64,000 nt of DNA from Candidatus Faecousia faecigallinarum (GCA_018712145.1 DVHJ01000027.1:1-64000); one strand, 5' to 3'. Shown: positions 17,553-28,623, counted from the first letter of the stretch. A program made the numbers and translations. Notes: generated by a model not told the origin, from the letters alone.

Positions 17553-18355
17553 GGCCGGTCTCCTTCCGGCAGCCAGATTACCGCCGCCAAAGAACCCCGG
17601 TGGTCGCCTACCACCCGGTGGGACCAGAAGCGGCGATTTTGACAGGCGGTGCAGTCCGGACAAATCTCCAGGGTGACTACCCCTGCTCTGCGCAGCCAAA
17701 TTTCATTTAGCTGTTTGAGGTTCACATGATACTTTGGACCATTCCCGGCGATGGCCGGCAGGGCTTCCTCCCCCAAGGCCTTGACCATGGCCGCCGGTAC
17801 ATCCTCCCCGGTCTCAAAGCAGCAGGGGCCGATGCAGGGACCGATTGCCGCCTGAATATCTTCCGGACGGGTGCCGAAGGCGGAAGTCATGGCCTCCACC
17901 GCCTTGGCCGCAATTCCCCCGGCAGTTCCCCGCCAGCCGGCGTGTACCGCCCCCACTGCCCGGTGCACCGGATCGTGGAGCAGCACCGGCGTACAGTCTG
18001 CGGAAAACACCGTAAGCACCACCCCAGGCTCGTTGGTAATCAGGCCGTCCCGCTCCCCGGGCACCGGGGCAAACAACCCTTGGCCCCGGTCGGCCCGGCC
18101 CACCCGGGCCACGATGGCCGAATGGGTCTGCCGGGTGAACACGGTATCCGCCGGAGAAAAGCCCAGGGCTGACCCCAGAATTTCATAATTCCGCAGGACA
18201 TTTTCCGGAGAATCTCCCCGGTTTGTGCCCAAATTCAAACTTTCCAGGTAGCCGGTACTGCATCCGCCCCGGCGGGTGGTAAAAGCGTGGGGCACAGTCA
18301 GGACCTGGCTGCCCAGGTACTCCAAACTGCCCTGGGTTTTGGTGTAAAACGGCAC
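17549..18355 (-). CDS. Laccase-domain (YlmD/YfiH, PF02578-type) protein; GTG start
   Basis: VPHAFTTRRGGCSTG; FSADCTPVLLHDPVHRAVGAVHAGWRGTAGGI; AIGPCIGPCCFE; AGGAG upstream of GTG. Confidence 0.9.
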   Translation of the reverse strand: MPFYTKTQGSLEYLGSQVLTVPHAFTTRRGGCSTGYLESLNLGTNRGDSPENVLRNYEILGSALGFSPADTVFTRQTHSAIVARVGRADRGQGLFAPVPGERDGLITNEPGVVLTVFSADCTPVLLHDPVHRAVGAVHAGWRGTAGGIAAKAVEAMTSAFGTRPEDIQAAIGPCIGPCCFETGEDVPAAMVKALGEEALPAIAGNGPKYHVNLKQLNEIWLRRAGVVTLEICPDCTACQNRRFWSHRVVGDHRGSLAAVIWLPEGDRP

Positions 18356-18371
18356 GGCTCGCTCCTTTCCC

Positions 18372-21125
18372 TTATGCCCGGCCTTGGGCAATGTCCTTAT
18401 CCCGGCAGCATTTCTTGTACTTCTTCCCGCTGCCACAGGGGCAGGGATCGTTGGGGCCCACCTTGTTGGTTTTCCGTACCGGTTGCTTTTTCACCGTCTT
18501 GTCGCTGGTGCTGGCACTGGCGGCGGATTCCTTGGCCACCTTCTCCCGCTTCAGTTCCTCGTCCGTCTTAATCCGGGCCAGGAAAATCCGGCGCACCGTC
18601 TCCTCCCGAATGGCCTGGATCATGGCCTCAAACATTTCATAGCCTTCCTTTTTGTAGGCCACCACAGGATCGGTCTGGGCATAAGCCCGCAAGCCAATGC
18701 CCTGTTTCAGGTCGTCCATGGCATCGATTTGATCCATCCAGTATTCGTCCACCACCCGGAGCATCACCACCCGCTCCAGCTCCCGCATGAGCTTCTCACC
18801 GTAGAACTGTTCCTTCTTCTCATATTGGGCCAGGGCAGTTTCATAGAGCTTGTCGCAGAGCTGCCCTTGGGAAAGGCCAATCAGGTCTCCGGCGGACAGG
18901 GCGTCCTTGGGAAAGTAAATGGGGGCAAAGTGACCCAGCAAAGCCTCCATGGCCGGCTGGCCCAAATCCCCGGACTGGGCCATCTCTGTGGCCACCTGGC
19001 TCTCCACCAGCTGGCGGAGCATGGACAGCACATTCTCCCGGAGGTTTTCCCCGTCCAGCACCTTCCGCCGCTGGGCATAGATCACCTCACGCTGGGTGTT
19101 CATCACATCATCGTATTCCAGCACATTCTTTCTGGCCCGGAAGTTCCGGCTTTCCACGTTTTTCTGGGCAGTTTCCACTGCATTGGACAGGATTTTCTGG
19201 TCGATCGGGGTATCCTCATCAATGCCCAGGGTGTCCATCAAGCCCATAATCCGGCTGGAGCCGAACAGACGCATTACATCATCCTCCAGGCTCAGGTAGA
19301 ACCGGCTTTCGCCGGGATCCCCCTGGCGGCCGGAGCGGCCCCGGAGCTGATTGTCGATCCGCCGGGACTCATGGCGCTCCGTGCCGATGATGAACAGGCC
19401 GCCGGCAGCCCGCACCTTTTCCGCCTCGGCGCCGGTCTGCTGCCGGTATTGGGCCAGCAGCGTCTCATACTGTTTCCGGATATCCAAAATCTCCGGGTTG
19501 TCTGTTTCGCCATAGGCGTTGGCCTCGGCAATCAGCTCCTCCGGCGCCCCCTGGCGGCGCAGGTCGCTGAGGGCCAGGTATTCGGCATTGCCGCCCAACA
19601 TAATGTCCGTACCACGGCCGGCCATATTGGTGGCGATGGTCACCGCTCCCAGTTTGCCGGCCTGGGCCACAATTTGGGCTTCCTTTTCGTGGTACTTGGC
19701 GTTCAGAACAGTGTGGGGGATGTTCTCCCGCTTCAGGAGCTTGGAGACCAGCTCGCTTTTTTCAATGGAAATGGTGCCCACCAGCACCGGCTGTCCCTTC
19801 TCATGGCACTGCTTAATCTGCCCCACAATGGCCCGGAGCTTTCCGGCTTCGGTTTTATACACCACATCCGGGTGATCAATCCGCACCACCGGCCGGTTGG
19901 TGGGGATCTCCACCACGTCCAGTTTGTAAATGGCGGAGAACTCCTCCTCCTCGGTCAGGGCTGTGCCGGTCATGCCAGAGAGCTTGTCATACAGCCGGAA
20001 AAAATTCTGGAAGGTGATGGTGGCCAGGGTTTTGGATTCGTTGGCCACCGTCACCCCTTCCTTGGCCTCAATGGCCTGATGCAGGCCCTCATTGTACCGG
20101 CGGCCGTACATCAGCCGGCCGGTAAACTCATCCACGATGATGATCTGGCCGTCCTTCACCACATAGTCGATATCCTTTTTCATCAGGCCCCGGGCTTTCA
20201 TGGCCTGGTTGATGTGGTGGTTCAGGGTGGTATTCTCCGCATCGGCCAAATTTTCTACGCCGAAGAACTTCTCCGCCTTGGCAATGCCGGCGGCGGTGAG
20301 GGAGACACTGCGGCTCTTTTCGTCTACAATGTAATCGCAGTCGTAATCGTCCTGCACTTCTTTCTCATCGGTTTTGGCAAACACCTGCTTGCGCAGGCCG
20401 GAGACGAAAAAGTCTGCCATTTCATACAGCTTGGTGGACACCTCCCCCTGGCCGGAGATGATCAGGGGCGTCCGGGCCTCGTCGATGAGGATGGAGTCCA
20501 CCTCGTCCACAATGGCAAAGCTGTGGCCCCGCTGCACCAGCTCCTCTTTGTAAATGGCCATATTGTCCCGGAGATAGTCAAAGCCCAGCTCGTTGTTGGT
20601 GCAGTAGGTCACGTCTGCAGCATAGGCCTGACGGCGCTGGACCGGCGTCATGCCGGGAATCACCAACCCCACGGTGAGACCCAGGAACCGGTAGACTTTG
20701 CCCATCCACTCCGAGTCCCGCTTGGCCAGGTATTCATTGACGGTGACAATATGCACGCCCTTCCCGGCCAGGGCGTTGAGGTAAGCCGGGAGAATGGCCA
20801 CCAGGGTTTTTCCCTCGCCGGTTTTCATTTCCGCAATCCGGCCCTGGTGCAAAATAATGCCGCCCACCAGCTGCACGGTGTAAGGCCGCATACCCAGCAC
20901 CCGCCAGGCCGCCTCCCGGCACACGGCAAAGGCCTCCGGCAGCAGGTCGTCCAAGGTCTCCCCGCTTTCCAAGCGCCCGCGGAATGCCTGGGTTTTCTCC
21001 CTGAGCTGTCCATCGGAAAGCTTTTCCATCTCCGGCCCCAGGGCCTCAATCTGATCCACCAGCGGCTGAAGCCGCTTAACCTCCCGCTGGGAGCGGGTAC
21101 CGAAAATTTTCGTGATAATTCCCAT
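18372..21125 (-). CDS. secA: Preprotein translocase SecA
   Basis: [47 protein letters not shown]-terminal [13 protein letters not shown]. Confidence 0.98.
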   Translation of the reverse strand: MGIITKIFGTRSQREVKRLQPLVDQIEALGPEMEKLSDGQLREKTQAFRGRLESGETLDDLLPEAFAVCREAAWRVLGMRPYTVQLVGGIILHQGRIAEMKTGEGKTLVAILPAYLNALAGKGVHIVTVNEYLAKRDSEWMGKVYRFLGLTVGLVIPGMTPVQRRQAYAADVTYCTNNELGFDYLRDNMAIYKEELVQRGHSFAIVDEVDSILIDEARTPLIISGQGEVSTKLYEMADFFVSGLRKQVFAKTDEKEVQDDYDCDYIVDEKSRSVSLTAAGIAKAEKFFGVENLADAENTTLNHHINQAMKARGLMKKDIDYVVKDGQIIIVDEFTGRLMYGRRYNEGLHQAIEAKEGVTVANESKTLATITFQNFFRLYDKLSGMTGTALTEEEEFSAIYKLDVVEIPTNRPVVRIDHPDVVYKTEAGKLRAIVGQIKQCHEKGQPVLVGTISIEKSELVSKLLKRENIPHTVLNAKYHEKEAQIVAQAGKLGAVTIATNMAGRGTDIMLGGNAEYLALSDLRRQGAPEELIAEANAYGETDNPEILDIRKQYETLLAQYRQQTGAEAEKVRAAGGLFIIGTERHESRRIDNQLRGRSGRQGDPGESRFYLSLEDDVMRLFGSSRIMGLMDTLGIDEDTPIDQKILSNAVETAQKNVESRNFRARKNVLEYDDVMNTQREVIYAQRRKVLDGENLRENVLSMLRQLVESQVATEMAQSGDLGQPAMEALLGHFAPIYFPKDALSAGDLIGLSQGQLCDKLYETALAQYEKKEQFYGEKLMRELERVVMLRVVDEYWMDQIDAMDDLKQGIGLRAYAQTDPVVAYKKEGYEMFEAMIQAIREETVRRIFLARIKTDEELKREKVAKESAASASTSDKTVKKQPVRKTNKVGPNDPCPCGSGKKYKKCCRDKDIAQGRA

Positions 21126-21387
21126 GTGATTTTCCCTTTCTTTGCCCACAGAGCCGATTGCGCCGCCGGCGCCGCCCTGGGGTAAACCGCCGGTACGGCG
21201 GCAAATGGTTCGCCCATCAAGGGGCTGTCGGTGGACATTATACCATAGGCCGCTGGAAAAAGACAGTAAAAAATGCATTTTCCTGGGCAACCGCCTGAGG
21301 AAAACGCCATTTCTGTTAAACGTCAGCCGGCGTTGTGCGGAAAAGACGCGCAACGCCGGCCGAACACACCCATATACCCGAAGGGAG

Positions 21388-22197
21388 CTACCGGTACAGT
21401 CCCTTTAGCTGGTGCAGCCGGGACAGCCGCCGGGCGGACTCCGCCCCCATCTGCTGAGACAGGGCTACCGCCAGCGCATCCACCACAGCGGCCGGCGCAG
21501 TCATGGTGTGGTAGGCCCGGGGGTCCCCCCGGTAGACATACAGATTTATTTCCCCCTGGTCCTCCTCCGGCGCCGCCCTGCGGCTGGTGAAGGCCAAGGT
21601 GCGGTAACCGGCCTGATGCCGGTATTCCAAAATCAACCTGCCTTCCTGGGAGACTTTAGAAAAGCTAAACAGGATCACCAGATCCCCCCGCCCCGCCTGG
21701 GCCAACCCCTCAGCCACCTCCGAACCGCCGGAGGGCAGCAGGATTGTATCGATTCCCAACCGGCGCAACCGGAAAAAGAGCAGCTGCCCCAAGGCCGCCG
21801 AGGCGCTTTTGGCGTGGATAAACACCCGGCGGGCAGAGACGATTTCCTGCACCGCCGCAGAAAACGCCGCCTCATCCAGCCCAGTCAAAGTTTTCTCCAA
21901 ATATTGTTGCTGCTGGGCCATCCAACCGGCCAAGGTAAATTCCCCGGCATCGCTGAGGGTGCGGGCCATTTTGGCGGCAGGTCCCTCCCCGGCGGATTGG
22001 CGCAGCACCAGTTGCTTCAGTTCTTTAAAATCCTTGCATCCCACATGGCGGACAAAGCGGGAGACCGTGGCCTCACATACCCCCAGCTGCCGGGCCAACT
22101 GCCCGATGGAGGAAAAGAGGAACCCCTCCGGATTGCTGCGGATATAGTCCAGAATTTTTCTATCCGCCTGGGTCAGGCAGGAAACCGTCAGTTCCAT
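21388..22197 (-). CDS. MurR/RpiR-family regulator (HTH + SIS)
   Basis: [51 protein letters not shown]-like C-terminus. Confidence 0.9.
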   Translation of the reverse strand: MELTVSCLTQADRKILDYIRSNPEGFLFSSIGQLARQLGVCEATVSRFVRHVGCKDFKELKQLVLRQSAGEGPAAKMARTLSDAGEFTLAGWMAQQQQYLEKTLTGLDEAAFSAAVQEIVSARRVFIHAKSASAALGQLLFFRLRRLGIDTILLPSGGSEVAEGLAQAGRGDLVILFSFSKVSQEGRLILEYRHQAGYRTLAFTSRRAAPEEDQGEINLYVYRGDPRAYHTMTAPAAVVDALAVALSQQMGAESARRLSRLHQLKGLYR

Positions 22198-22208
22198 GGT
22201 CCTCCCTC

Positions 22209-22967
22209 CTACAGCAGTGCCAATAGCGCCTGGGCAAGACAGCCGTTGGCGGCAAAGATATCTCCGTCCGGCCGGAAGGTCAGGGCTTTCCCCTGACGGG
22301 TGCTGACCGTTCCCCCGGCCTCCTGCACCAGGAGCATTCCGGCGGCATAGTCCCAGGGCTTAAGATGATCCTCATAAAAGCCCTCCAACCGGCCGCAGGC
22401 CACAGCGCACAACTCCAGGGAAGCCGCCCCCATCCGCCGGATATCCTGGCAGGCAGCATACACCCTAGCCATCCGGCGGAAGGTCTCAGGCGCCTCCTGC
22501 CTAGCCCCGGGGGCGGTGCCCACCGCCACCAAAGCCTCCGCCAGGGCGGCGGTCTGGCTCACCCGAATGGGCCTGCCGTTCAGGAACGCTCCATTCCCCT
22601 CTCGGGCGGAGAACAGCTCTCTGGTATAGGGGTTATACACTACCCCCAGCACCGGCCGTCCTGCCTCCACCAGGGCCAGGGAAATGGCGCTGTAGCCCAG
22701 ATGATGGATCAGATTGGCTGTGCCATCCACCGGATCCAGCACCCACACCGGACCCTGAAAATCCCAGCAGTGAGACGGCTGCTCCTCCCCAAGAAAGTCT
22801 ACCTTGGGAAATTGCTTAGTCAAGGCCTGGCGGAGAAACCCTTGCACAGTGGCATCTGTCTGGGTAACATAATCCCTAAGGCCTTTTTCCTGCCGTTGGC
22901 CGGACAGGGTTTCGTCAAAAAACAGTTCTCCCGCCTGGCGCACCAGTCGGCTGATTTCCGCCAACAT
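22209..22967 (-). CDS. Inositol monophosphatase-family phosphatase
   Basis: DFLGEEQ; VWVLDPVDGTANLIHHLGYSAISLAL; KPWDYAAGMLLVQEAGG. Confidence 0.92.
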   Translation of the reverse strand: MLAEISRLVRQAGELFFDETLSGQRQEKGLRDYVTQTDATVQGFLRQALTKQFPKVDFLGEEQPSHCWDFQGPVWVLDPVDGTANLIHHLGYSAISLALVEAGRPVLGVVYNPYTRELFSAREGNGAFLNGRPIRVSQTAALAEALVAVGTAPGARQEAPETFRRMARVYAACQDIRRMGAASLELCAVACGRLEGFYEDHLKPWDYAAGMLLVQEAGGTVSTRQGKALTFRPDGDIFAANGCLAQALLALL

Positions 22968-22987
22968 CCGTCTTCCCGTCCTTTCTG

Positions 22988-23848
22988 CTAAGCCACCGGA
23001 GCAAACACCGCTCCGGTGGGGGAAATCACCACATCGCCATGGTTTGTCCGCTCCACCGGCGGACTGCCGGTGAGCACCTGCACATAGTCTCCGCCCAGGG
23101 CATGGATTTCCTTTAAGGCTCGCTTCAGTACCCCGGCGGTGCTCACCTGGAAGGCTGCCTGGGCCGCCACCGTGATGCGGTAGCGCCCGGCTGCCATTTG
23201 GCTGGCCAGGCCCGCCAAAGTGGCCGTTTCCCCGCTGAACTGGGTGTAAATACAGCCGTATTGTACCGCCTGGTGGGTATCGCTCCCGGCCACCACCGGC
23301 AGACCCAGGCGGCTACCCAGGGCAAAGGTCAGGTTCCTGGTGCGCTCTAACCCCTCCGCCACATCTTTTCCGTTCAGATCCAGAAAATCCAAGCGCCGGA
23401 GCTGTACTTCCGGCAGCTCCGGAATATGCCCCCCTGTCCGGTAGGGATGCCCCGCGCCCACCAGCACCGGATACCGGCGGAACAGATCCATGAGCTGGGC
23501 AAAGGGCAGAAACGAACCTGGGGTTTTGTGGGACTCCAGCTGCCGGTTCAGCGCCAGAATATCCTCTGCCCTGCCTAAACACAGGACATGGCCGCCCTCA
23601 GCAACGTCTGTCTCCATGCCGGGAAAAATCCGCAATCCATTGGGCAGGACCAGGGTATCCCCCGCCCGGCAGCTTTTCTCCAGGAGATAGCGGTACAGCC
23701 GGTCAAACTCCAGGGTGTTAAAATGCTCCGTCAGGCAAAGCGCATCCAATCCGGCGGCCTTGGCTGCATCAAACAGCCAGTCGGTATACTGGGTGGAAAA
23801 CGGTAGTTTTTTCGCCAACTTTCCGTGGGTGTGAAAGTCCAGATTCAA
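22988..23848 (-). CDS. PHP-domain phosphoesterase-like protein
   Basis: MNLDFHTHGKL; LCLTEHFNT; IFPGMETDVAEGGHVLCLG; VVAGSDTHQAV. Confidence 0.85.
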   Translation of the reverse strand: MNLDFHTHGKLAKKLPFSTQYTDWLFDAAKAAGLDALCLTEHFNTLEFDRLYRYLLEKSCRAGDTLVLPNGLRIFPGMETDVAEGGHVLCLGRAEDILALNRQLESHKTPGSFLPFAQLMDLFRRYPVLVGAGHPYRTGGHIPELPEVQLRRLDFLDLNGKDVAEGLERTRNLTFALGSRLGLPVVAGSDTHQAVQYGCIYTQFSGETATLAGLASQMAAGRYRITVAAQAAFQVSTAGVLKRALKEIHALGGDYVQVLTGSPPVERTNHGDVVISPTGAVFAPVA

Positions 23849-23863
23849 CGAAATACCTCTTTT

Positions 23864-24691
23864 CTACAGCATGGTGGATACCAGCATGGCCACCGCCATC
23901 CACAGGAAAGACAGGGCCAAAAACAAGAAGTCATTGTAGCCCACCTTCAAGGTGGACAGCTTCATTTTTTTCACCGCTTTATTCACTGCCGCATACCGGT
24001 AGCCCTTGATCTCCAAGGCCTCCACTGTGGTGCGCGCCCGTTTTGCGGTGTTGAGCATCAGGGGGTAAAAGGCATGGATAATCACCTTCACCTGGTAGCA
24101 CAGATACTTCACCTTCCCCCACAGGGTATCGCTGTCCGGTGGATTGCCCCGCATCCGGTAGGACAGCAAAATATTCTGAAACTCCTCCATCAGCATAGGC
24201 AGCACTCGATAGGCATAGGCAATGGAAAAGGATAGCCGCTCCGGGCAACCGTACCACATCAGGCCGTTAGACAGCCGGTCCGGATCCAGACCGGAAAACA
24301 CGGTAACCGAGGCCAGGGAACAGGTAGCCACTTTTAAGGTCAACACCAACAGCGGCGTCACGGTAGAGGCATCGCCGCCAAACAGCAGCGACACCACCAG
24401 CAGGTAGCCGGTCTGGGAAAAGACGCCCACGGCAAACAGGAACAAGACCAGCCCGGCCACCCGGGCCAGTTTCGTGGTGACCAGCACCAGCAAAAAGCTG
24501 GCCAGGAGAAACCACAGCTGGTGGACAAACCAGGGGGCAAGGCCAAAAAACAGATACCACAACAGCAAAATCCGGGGATCCAATTGGGCAATCACTGTGT
24601 TATTGTTGCCGTAAGCGTTTTTGAGTACTTGATTCCGGAGGAAATCCATGGAAAACTTGTCCAAGACGTTTTCCGACAGCTTTTTATTCAT
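23864..24691 (-). CDS. ECF transporter T component (EcfT)
   Basis: Start MNKKLSENVLDKF; RVLPMLMEEFQNILLSYRMRG; LMLNTAKRARTTVEALEIKGY. Confidence 0.85.
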   Translation of the reverse strand: MNKKLSENVLDKFSMDFLRNQVLKNAYGNNNTVIAQLDPRILLLWYLFFGLAPWFVHQLWFLLASFLLVLVTTKLARVAGLVLFLFAVGVFSQTGYLLVVSLLFGGDASTVTPLLVLTLKVATCSLASVTVFSGLDPDRLSNGLMWYGCPERLSFSIAYAYRVLPMLMEEFQNILLSYRMRGNPPDSDTLWGKVKYLCYQVKVIIHAFYPLMLNTAKRARTTVEALEIKGYRYAAVNKAVKKMKLSTLKVGYNDFLFLALSFLWMAVAMLVSTML

Positions 24692-26385
24692 CGGCTTACC
24701 TCCACAAACGACTGCAAAAAGTCCTCCACCGTATAGCACCGCGCCCGGCTGTCCAGGGCCTGACCCATGGTAAATATCTCCGGCGGGCGAATGCCCACCA
24801 TTTCTGCCAGCTGCCGGTTGCCAAAAATTTCATCCCGGTTACCGTCAGCCACTACCTTGCCCTGATAGAGCACCACAATCCGCTGGGCCCACTGGCTCAC
24901 CAGCTGCATGTCGTGGGTGGCAATGATTACGGTTTGCGTGACTGCCTTGATGTCCGTGAGCATGTCCATAATCTCCCGCCGGGTGGCAATGTCCAGGTTG
25001 GCGGTAGGCTCGTCCAGCAGCAATACCTCCGGATTCAGGGCAATGCCAATGGCCAAACTGGCCCGGCGCATCTGCCCGCCGGACAGTAGCCGCCCATCCC
25101 GGTCTTTTAACCCGGTGAGGCGGAACCGCTCCAGCAATGCCTGAGTCCTGGCGGGATAGTCCGGCACCCGCCGTACCTGCATCGCATAGGCGATATCTGC
25201 CTGTAGGGTGTCTTTGATAAACATTTCCTCGGGATTTTGATACACCAGCGAAATTTTCCGGGATAGGGCCTGGGGCTTTTTCTTCCGGATACTCTCCCCG
25301 GACAGAAAAATTTCCCCGTCGCTGGGCTTCAGCAGACCCACCATCAGTTTCATCATGGTGGACTTGCCTGCGCCGTTGGAGCCGATGAGGGCAACCTTTT
25401 CTCCCCGCCGGATGTCCAGGTTCAAGCCGTCAAACACCCGCCTAGGCTCGCCGGTCACCGTGGCATAGGCCAGAGAAACCTGGCGGAACTCCACTGCCGG
25501 CCCGGCGGAAACCGGCTCCGCCGCTGGCCGGACCGGTTCCTGCCACCGCAAATGGCCAAAAGCCGTCTTCCCCTCCTCCACGGTAGTGGGCAAGGCGCCG
25601 CCTGCCGGCAGGCGGCCGGCTTCCCGCAGGGCATGGGCGGCAATGGTCACCTGAGGCGGGAAGATGTTGCAGGCCCGCAGCTCCTCCACCCGGCGTAACG
25701 CTTCCGCCACCGGCAGCTTCCAGGCGATACCGCCGTCCTTCATCAACATAACATGCTTGCAGTAATCGGCAATGTACTCCGTGTGGTGCTCAATCACAAT
25801 GATGGTTTTGCCGTGCTTTTCGTTCAGGGTTTTGAGCACCCGATAGATCCGGTCGGCATGGCCGGGGTCCAGCTGCGCAATCGGCTCATCCAGAATCAGC
25901 ACCTCCGGCCGAAGGGATACCGCCCCGGCCAAGGCCAGCAGGTGGGTCTGTCCCCCGGACAGCTGCCAGATATAATCCTCCTCCCGGCCGGACAGGCCGC
26001 ACATCTTCAAAGCCTCCCGGCCTCTGGCCAGATGGTCCGGCATGGCATAGTTGAGGCAAGCATAGGCAGCGTCATCCAACACCGTGGGCCGGACAATTTG
26101 ATTTTCAAAATCCTGGTATACATATCCCGCTTTGCTGGCCAGGGTACCCACGTCGGCAGCCAGAGTATCCAAGCCGTCTACCGTCACTTTGCCTTGGAAG
26201 TCCCCGGTAATAAAGTGGGGGATCAACCCGTTGAGGGTTTTGCAAAAGGTGGACTTCCCGCAACCGTTGTTGCCAACGATTGCCAGGAAGTCCCCTTTCT
26301 CCACCTGCACACAAATGTTCTTCAGGATGGGGCGGTCAGCAGCGGGATAGGAATAGGTTAAATTCTCTATCTCGATCACGCTCAT
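24688..26385 (-). CDS. ECF transporter fused double ATPase
   Basis: Start MSVIEIENLTYSYP; two Walker A motifs (GNNGCGKST, GSNGAGKST) and two signatures (LSGGQTHLLALA, LSGGQMRRASLA). Confidence 0.93.
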   Translation of the reverse strand: MSVIEIENLTYSYPAADRPILKNICVQVEKGDFLAIVGNNGCGKSTFCKTLNGLIPHFITGDFQGKVTVDGLDTLAADVGTLASKAGYVYQDFENQIVRPTVLDDAAYACLNYAMPDHLARGREALKMCGLSGREEDYIWQLSGGQTHLLALAGAVSLRPEVLILDEPIAQLDPGHADRIYRVLKTLNEKHGKTIIVIEHHTEYIADYCKHVMLMKDGGIAWKLPVAEALRRVEELRACNIFPPQVTIAAHALREAGRLPAGGALPTTVEEGKTAFGHLRWQEPVRPAAEPVSAGPAVEFRQVSLAYATVTGEPRRVFDGLNLDIRRGEKVALIGSNGAGKSTMMKLMVGLLKPSDGEIFLSGESIRKKKPQALSRKISLVYQNPEEMFIKDTLQADIAYAMQVRRVPDYPARTQALLERFRLTGLKDRDGRLLSGGQMRRASLAIGIALNPEVLLLDEPTANLDIATRREIMDMLTDIKAVTQTVIIATHDMQLVSQWAQRIVVLYQGKVVADGNRDEIFGNRQLAEMVGIRPPEIFTMGQALDSRARCYTVEDFLQSFVEVSR

Positions 26386-26387
26386 GG

Positions 26388-27251
26388 TTAGGCAGCCTTT
26401 TCCCGTTTGCCAGCCTTTGCCTTCAGGACAATCAGGGCAAGCACCGCCACTACACCGGCAGCCACCATGGCCACGGCAATGGCCGTCTGGCTCTCTGCCC
26501 AGCTGGCTTCCCAATCCACCAGCGCCGTTCCGCTTTCGGCCAGGAGCTCCGCCCCGGCGGCAGCGGCAAAAGCAATGGCTGCGCCCAACAGTACCTTAAC
26601 GTTAATCCGGCCCAAACCGGTTTTGCCGTCCCGGGGCCGCATGCCCAGCAGCGGCTCCATCTTGCCGTAGAGCTTAGGGACCAGGAACATGGTGGGCAGC
26701 AGGCAGAACAGGATGCCAGAAAACAGCAAGTCGTTGAGGAAGGCAAATCCCTCGGTGGCAAAGACACTTTCCGGCAGGCCTGCCACAGCCTCAAAGTCGG
26801 ACACGGCAAACTGTACCTTGAAAATGTCGATTACCGTGCCCATCAGCAGCTGCAATGCCGTGCCGGTGATGGCAGCCACCGCCACCATTTTCCGGTTTTG
26901 GGGATTCTTCACCATCCGTCCGGCAATGTACACGCCAATGGTGACGGTGATAAACTTTTCCAGCTCACCCAGGCCGCCAAACTGGCCCAGCATAATCTCA
27001 CTGAACACCAGTTCGCCAGTAGCCGCCCCCAAGGCAGCGGACATGGGATCAAACAGCATGGCCAAGGTCAGGGGAATAAAGAGGAAGTATTCCACGGAAA
27101 ACTCCACAATCCCTGCCTGAAACTGGGGGATCAGCTCGGTGAATAATGTCGCCAGTCCGTACAACGCCATGGTCAGTACAAAGACCATCAGCTTTTGGGA
27201 CTGTGTCGCGCTCTGTGTTTTCGTCATCTCCACAATCATTTCCTCCTGCAA
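26388..27251 (-). CDS. Putative ECF transporter S component
   Basis: Hydrophobic 287-aa protein directly upstream of the ECF ATPase and EcfT genes. Confidence 0.65.
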   Translation of the reverse strand: MQEEMIVEMTKTQSATQSQKLMVFVLTMALYGLATLFTELIPQFQAGIVEFSVEYFLFIPLTLAMLFDPMSAALGAATGELVFSEIMLGQFGGLGELEKFITVTIGVYIAGRMVKNPQNRKMVAVAAITGTALQLLMGTVIDIFKVQFAVSDFEAVAGLPESVFATEGFAFLNDLLFSGILFCLLPTMFLVPKLYGKMEPLLGMRPRDGKTGLGRINVKVLLGAAIAFAAAAGAELLAESGTALVDWEASWAESQTAIAVAMVAAGVVAVLALIVLKAKAGKREKAA

Positions 27252-27364
27252 TCTGTTTCGTATTCCTGGGCAGCGCTTATGCCGCTGGTATCCAGCCGCT
27301 TTTCCCGAATCCCAGCGCTGTGACTACCTGAATACAGTTTACCAAGCGCCCACCTGGCCTTCCA

Positions 27365-27425
27365 CCAGGATTGGGTAAAGTGGAAATAAAATTTTCTTAA
27401 AATAAAAAAAGAAAATTTTACCTAC
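27365..27425 (-). promoter_or_regulatory. AT-rich inverted repeat upstream of ECF operon; candidate RpiR operator
   Basis: Minus strand AAAATTTTCTT-TTTTTATTTT-AAGAAAATTTT. Confidence 0.4.
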
Positions 27426-27491
27426 ATGCAGAAGAAAACTTTTCCCCCACCGCAAACGAACGCCGGGGGAAAAAACGCTCCGCAAGGAACG

Positions 27492-28619
27492 CTACGCCTT
27501 TTTCGGCGTACACAGAAACATCAGAAAAAACAATGCCAGCAGATATACCGGATATGTCCAGGCCGGGAAATTTTGTAGCAGCAAACCCGCCACCGGCGGC
27601 AGCAAGGTAATGGCCAGATAGGACACAGCCATTTGCAGCCCCATCATCCCCTGGGCAACTCCCCGGGCAAACCGGACCGGCGTCAGGTGTAGGAGGTTGG
27701 GAAACACCGGTCCATTGCCAAAGCCAATGAGAAACAATGCGGCAGCGCCGCCCCAGGCCGGCAGAGGAATCAGCAGCAGGACCACCCCGGCGCCGGCCAG
27801 CAGCTGCCCCCACAACAAAATCCGCCGGCTACCCAGCCGCCTGGCCGTCAGGCCGGAGGCAAACCGGCCCAGGGTCATCCCGGCATAGTATACCCCCAGG
27901 CATTGCGCAGAAGCCCCCGGGTCAAGCGCCCTGGCTTCCACCAGGTAGGTACTCGCCCAGATACCCGCCGCGTACTCCATGCCGCAGGAACCCACAAAAG
28001 CAAACAAGGTACGTGCCGCCCCAGGCAACCGCAATAACCGGCTCAGCGGCTGGCGTTCCTCTGTTTCCTCCGCCGGAGTGTGGCCCCGCCGCCACAGAGG
28101 GAGGCTGGCCACCAGGATCAGGCAGATCACTCCCTGCATACCCGCCGTGGCCAGGTAGCCCCCACGCCAGGTGGTCTTGGCCAAGGCCGCAGCCATCATA
28201 TAAGGGCTAAGAGTGACGCCAATGCCATAAAAGCAATGGAGCATACTCATCTGCCCCGGGCCGTAATGCAGGGCCACATAGGCATTTAACCCTGCATCCA
28301 CGCAGCCAGCCCCCAGACCCAGGGGAACCGCCAGCAGGCACAGCTGCCAAAAGGCCGTTGCCTGGGAAAAGCCCAGCAGGGCCAACCCGGTCATGCCTAC
28401 GCTGACTGCTGTCACCGTTCCCACAGAAAACCGGCGGAAAATTCGCCCAGTCATTAGGCTGGAGACAATGGAAAAGCCAGAAATCAAGCTGGTGACAATT
28501 CCCCCGGCTCCCACTGCCGCCCCTACGTCCCGGCCCATTACCGTCCAGGCCGCGCCAAACATGGAGTCCGGAAGGCCAAGACTGATAAAGGCCAGACAGA
28601 TGATGACCAACAGTGCCAC
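27492..28619 (-). CDS. MFS transporter
   Basis: Multi-TM; LPDSMFGAAWTVMGRDVGA; GYLAT; gene starts 4 nt after the trpS stop. Confidence 0.85.
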   Translation of the reverse strand: MALLVIICLAFISLGLPDSMFGAAWTVMGRDVGAAVGAGGIVTSLISGFSIVSSLMTGRIFRRFSVGTVTAVSVGMTGLALLGFSQATAFWQLCLLAVPLGLGAGCVDAGLNAYVALHYGPGQMSMLHCFYGIGVTLSPYMMAAALAKTTWRGGYLATAGMQGVICLILVASLPLWRRGHTPAEETEERQPLSRLLRLPGAARTLFAFVGSCGMEYAAGIWASTYLVEARALDPGASAQCLGVYYAGMTLGRFASGLTARRLGSRRILLWGQLLAGAGVVLLLIPLPAWGGAAALFLIGFGNGPVFPNLLHLTPVRFARGVAQGMMGLQMAVSYLAITLLPPVAGLLLQNFPAWTYPVYLLALFFLMFLCTPKKA

Positions 28620-28623
28620 GGAT

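Noticed and set aside
18384-21185. 933-aa plus-strand ORF opposite secA
   Set aside because: Mirror ORF caused by GC-rich codon usage; His/Gly/Leu-rich, no domain-like motifs, fully antisense to an unambiguous SecA.
27255-27365. TPP riboswitch upstream of the ECF operon
   Set aside because: 'GCTGGATACCAGCG' resembles part of a Thi-box, but the conserved CTGAGA and ACCCTTTGAACCTGATCTGG segments are missing.
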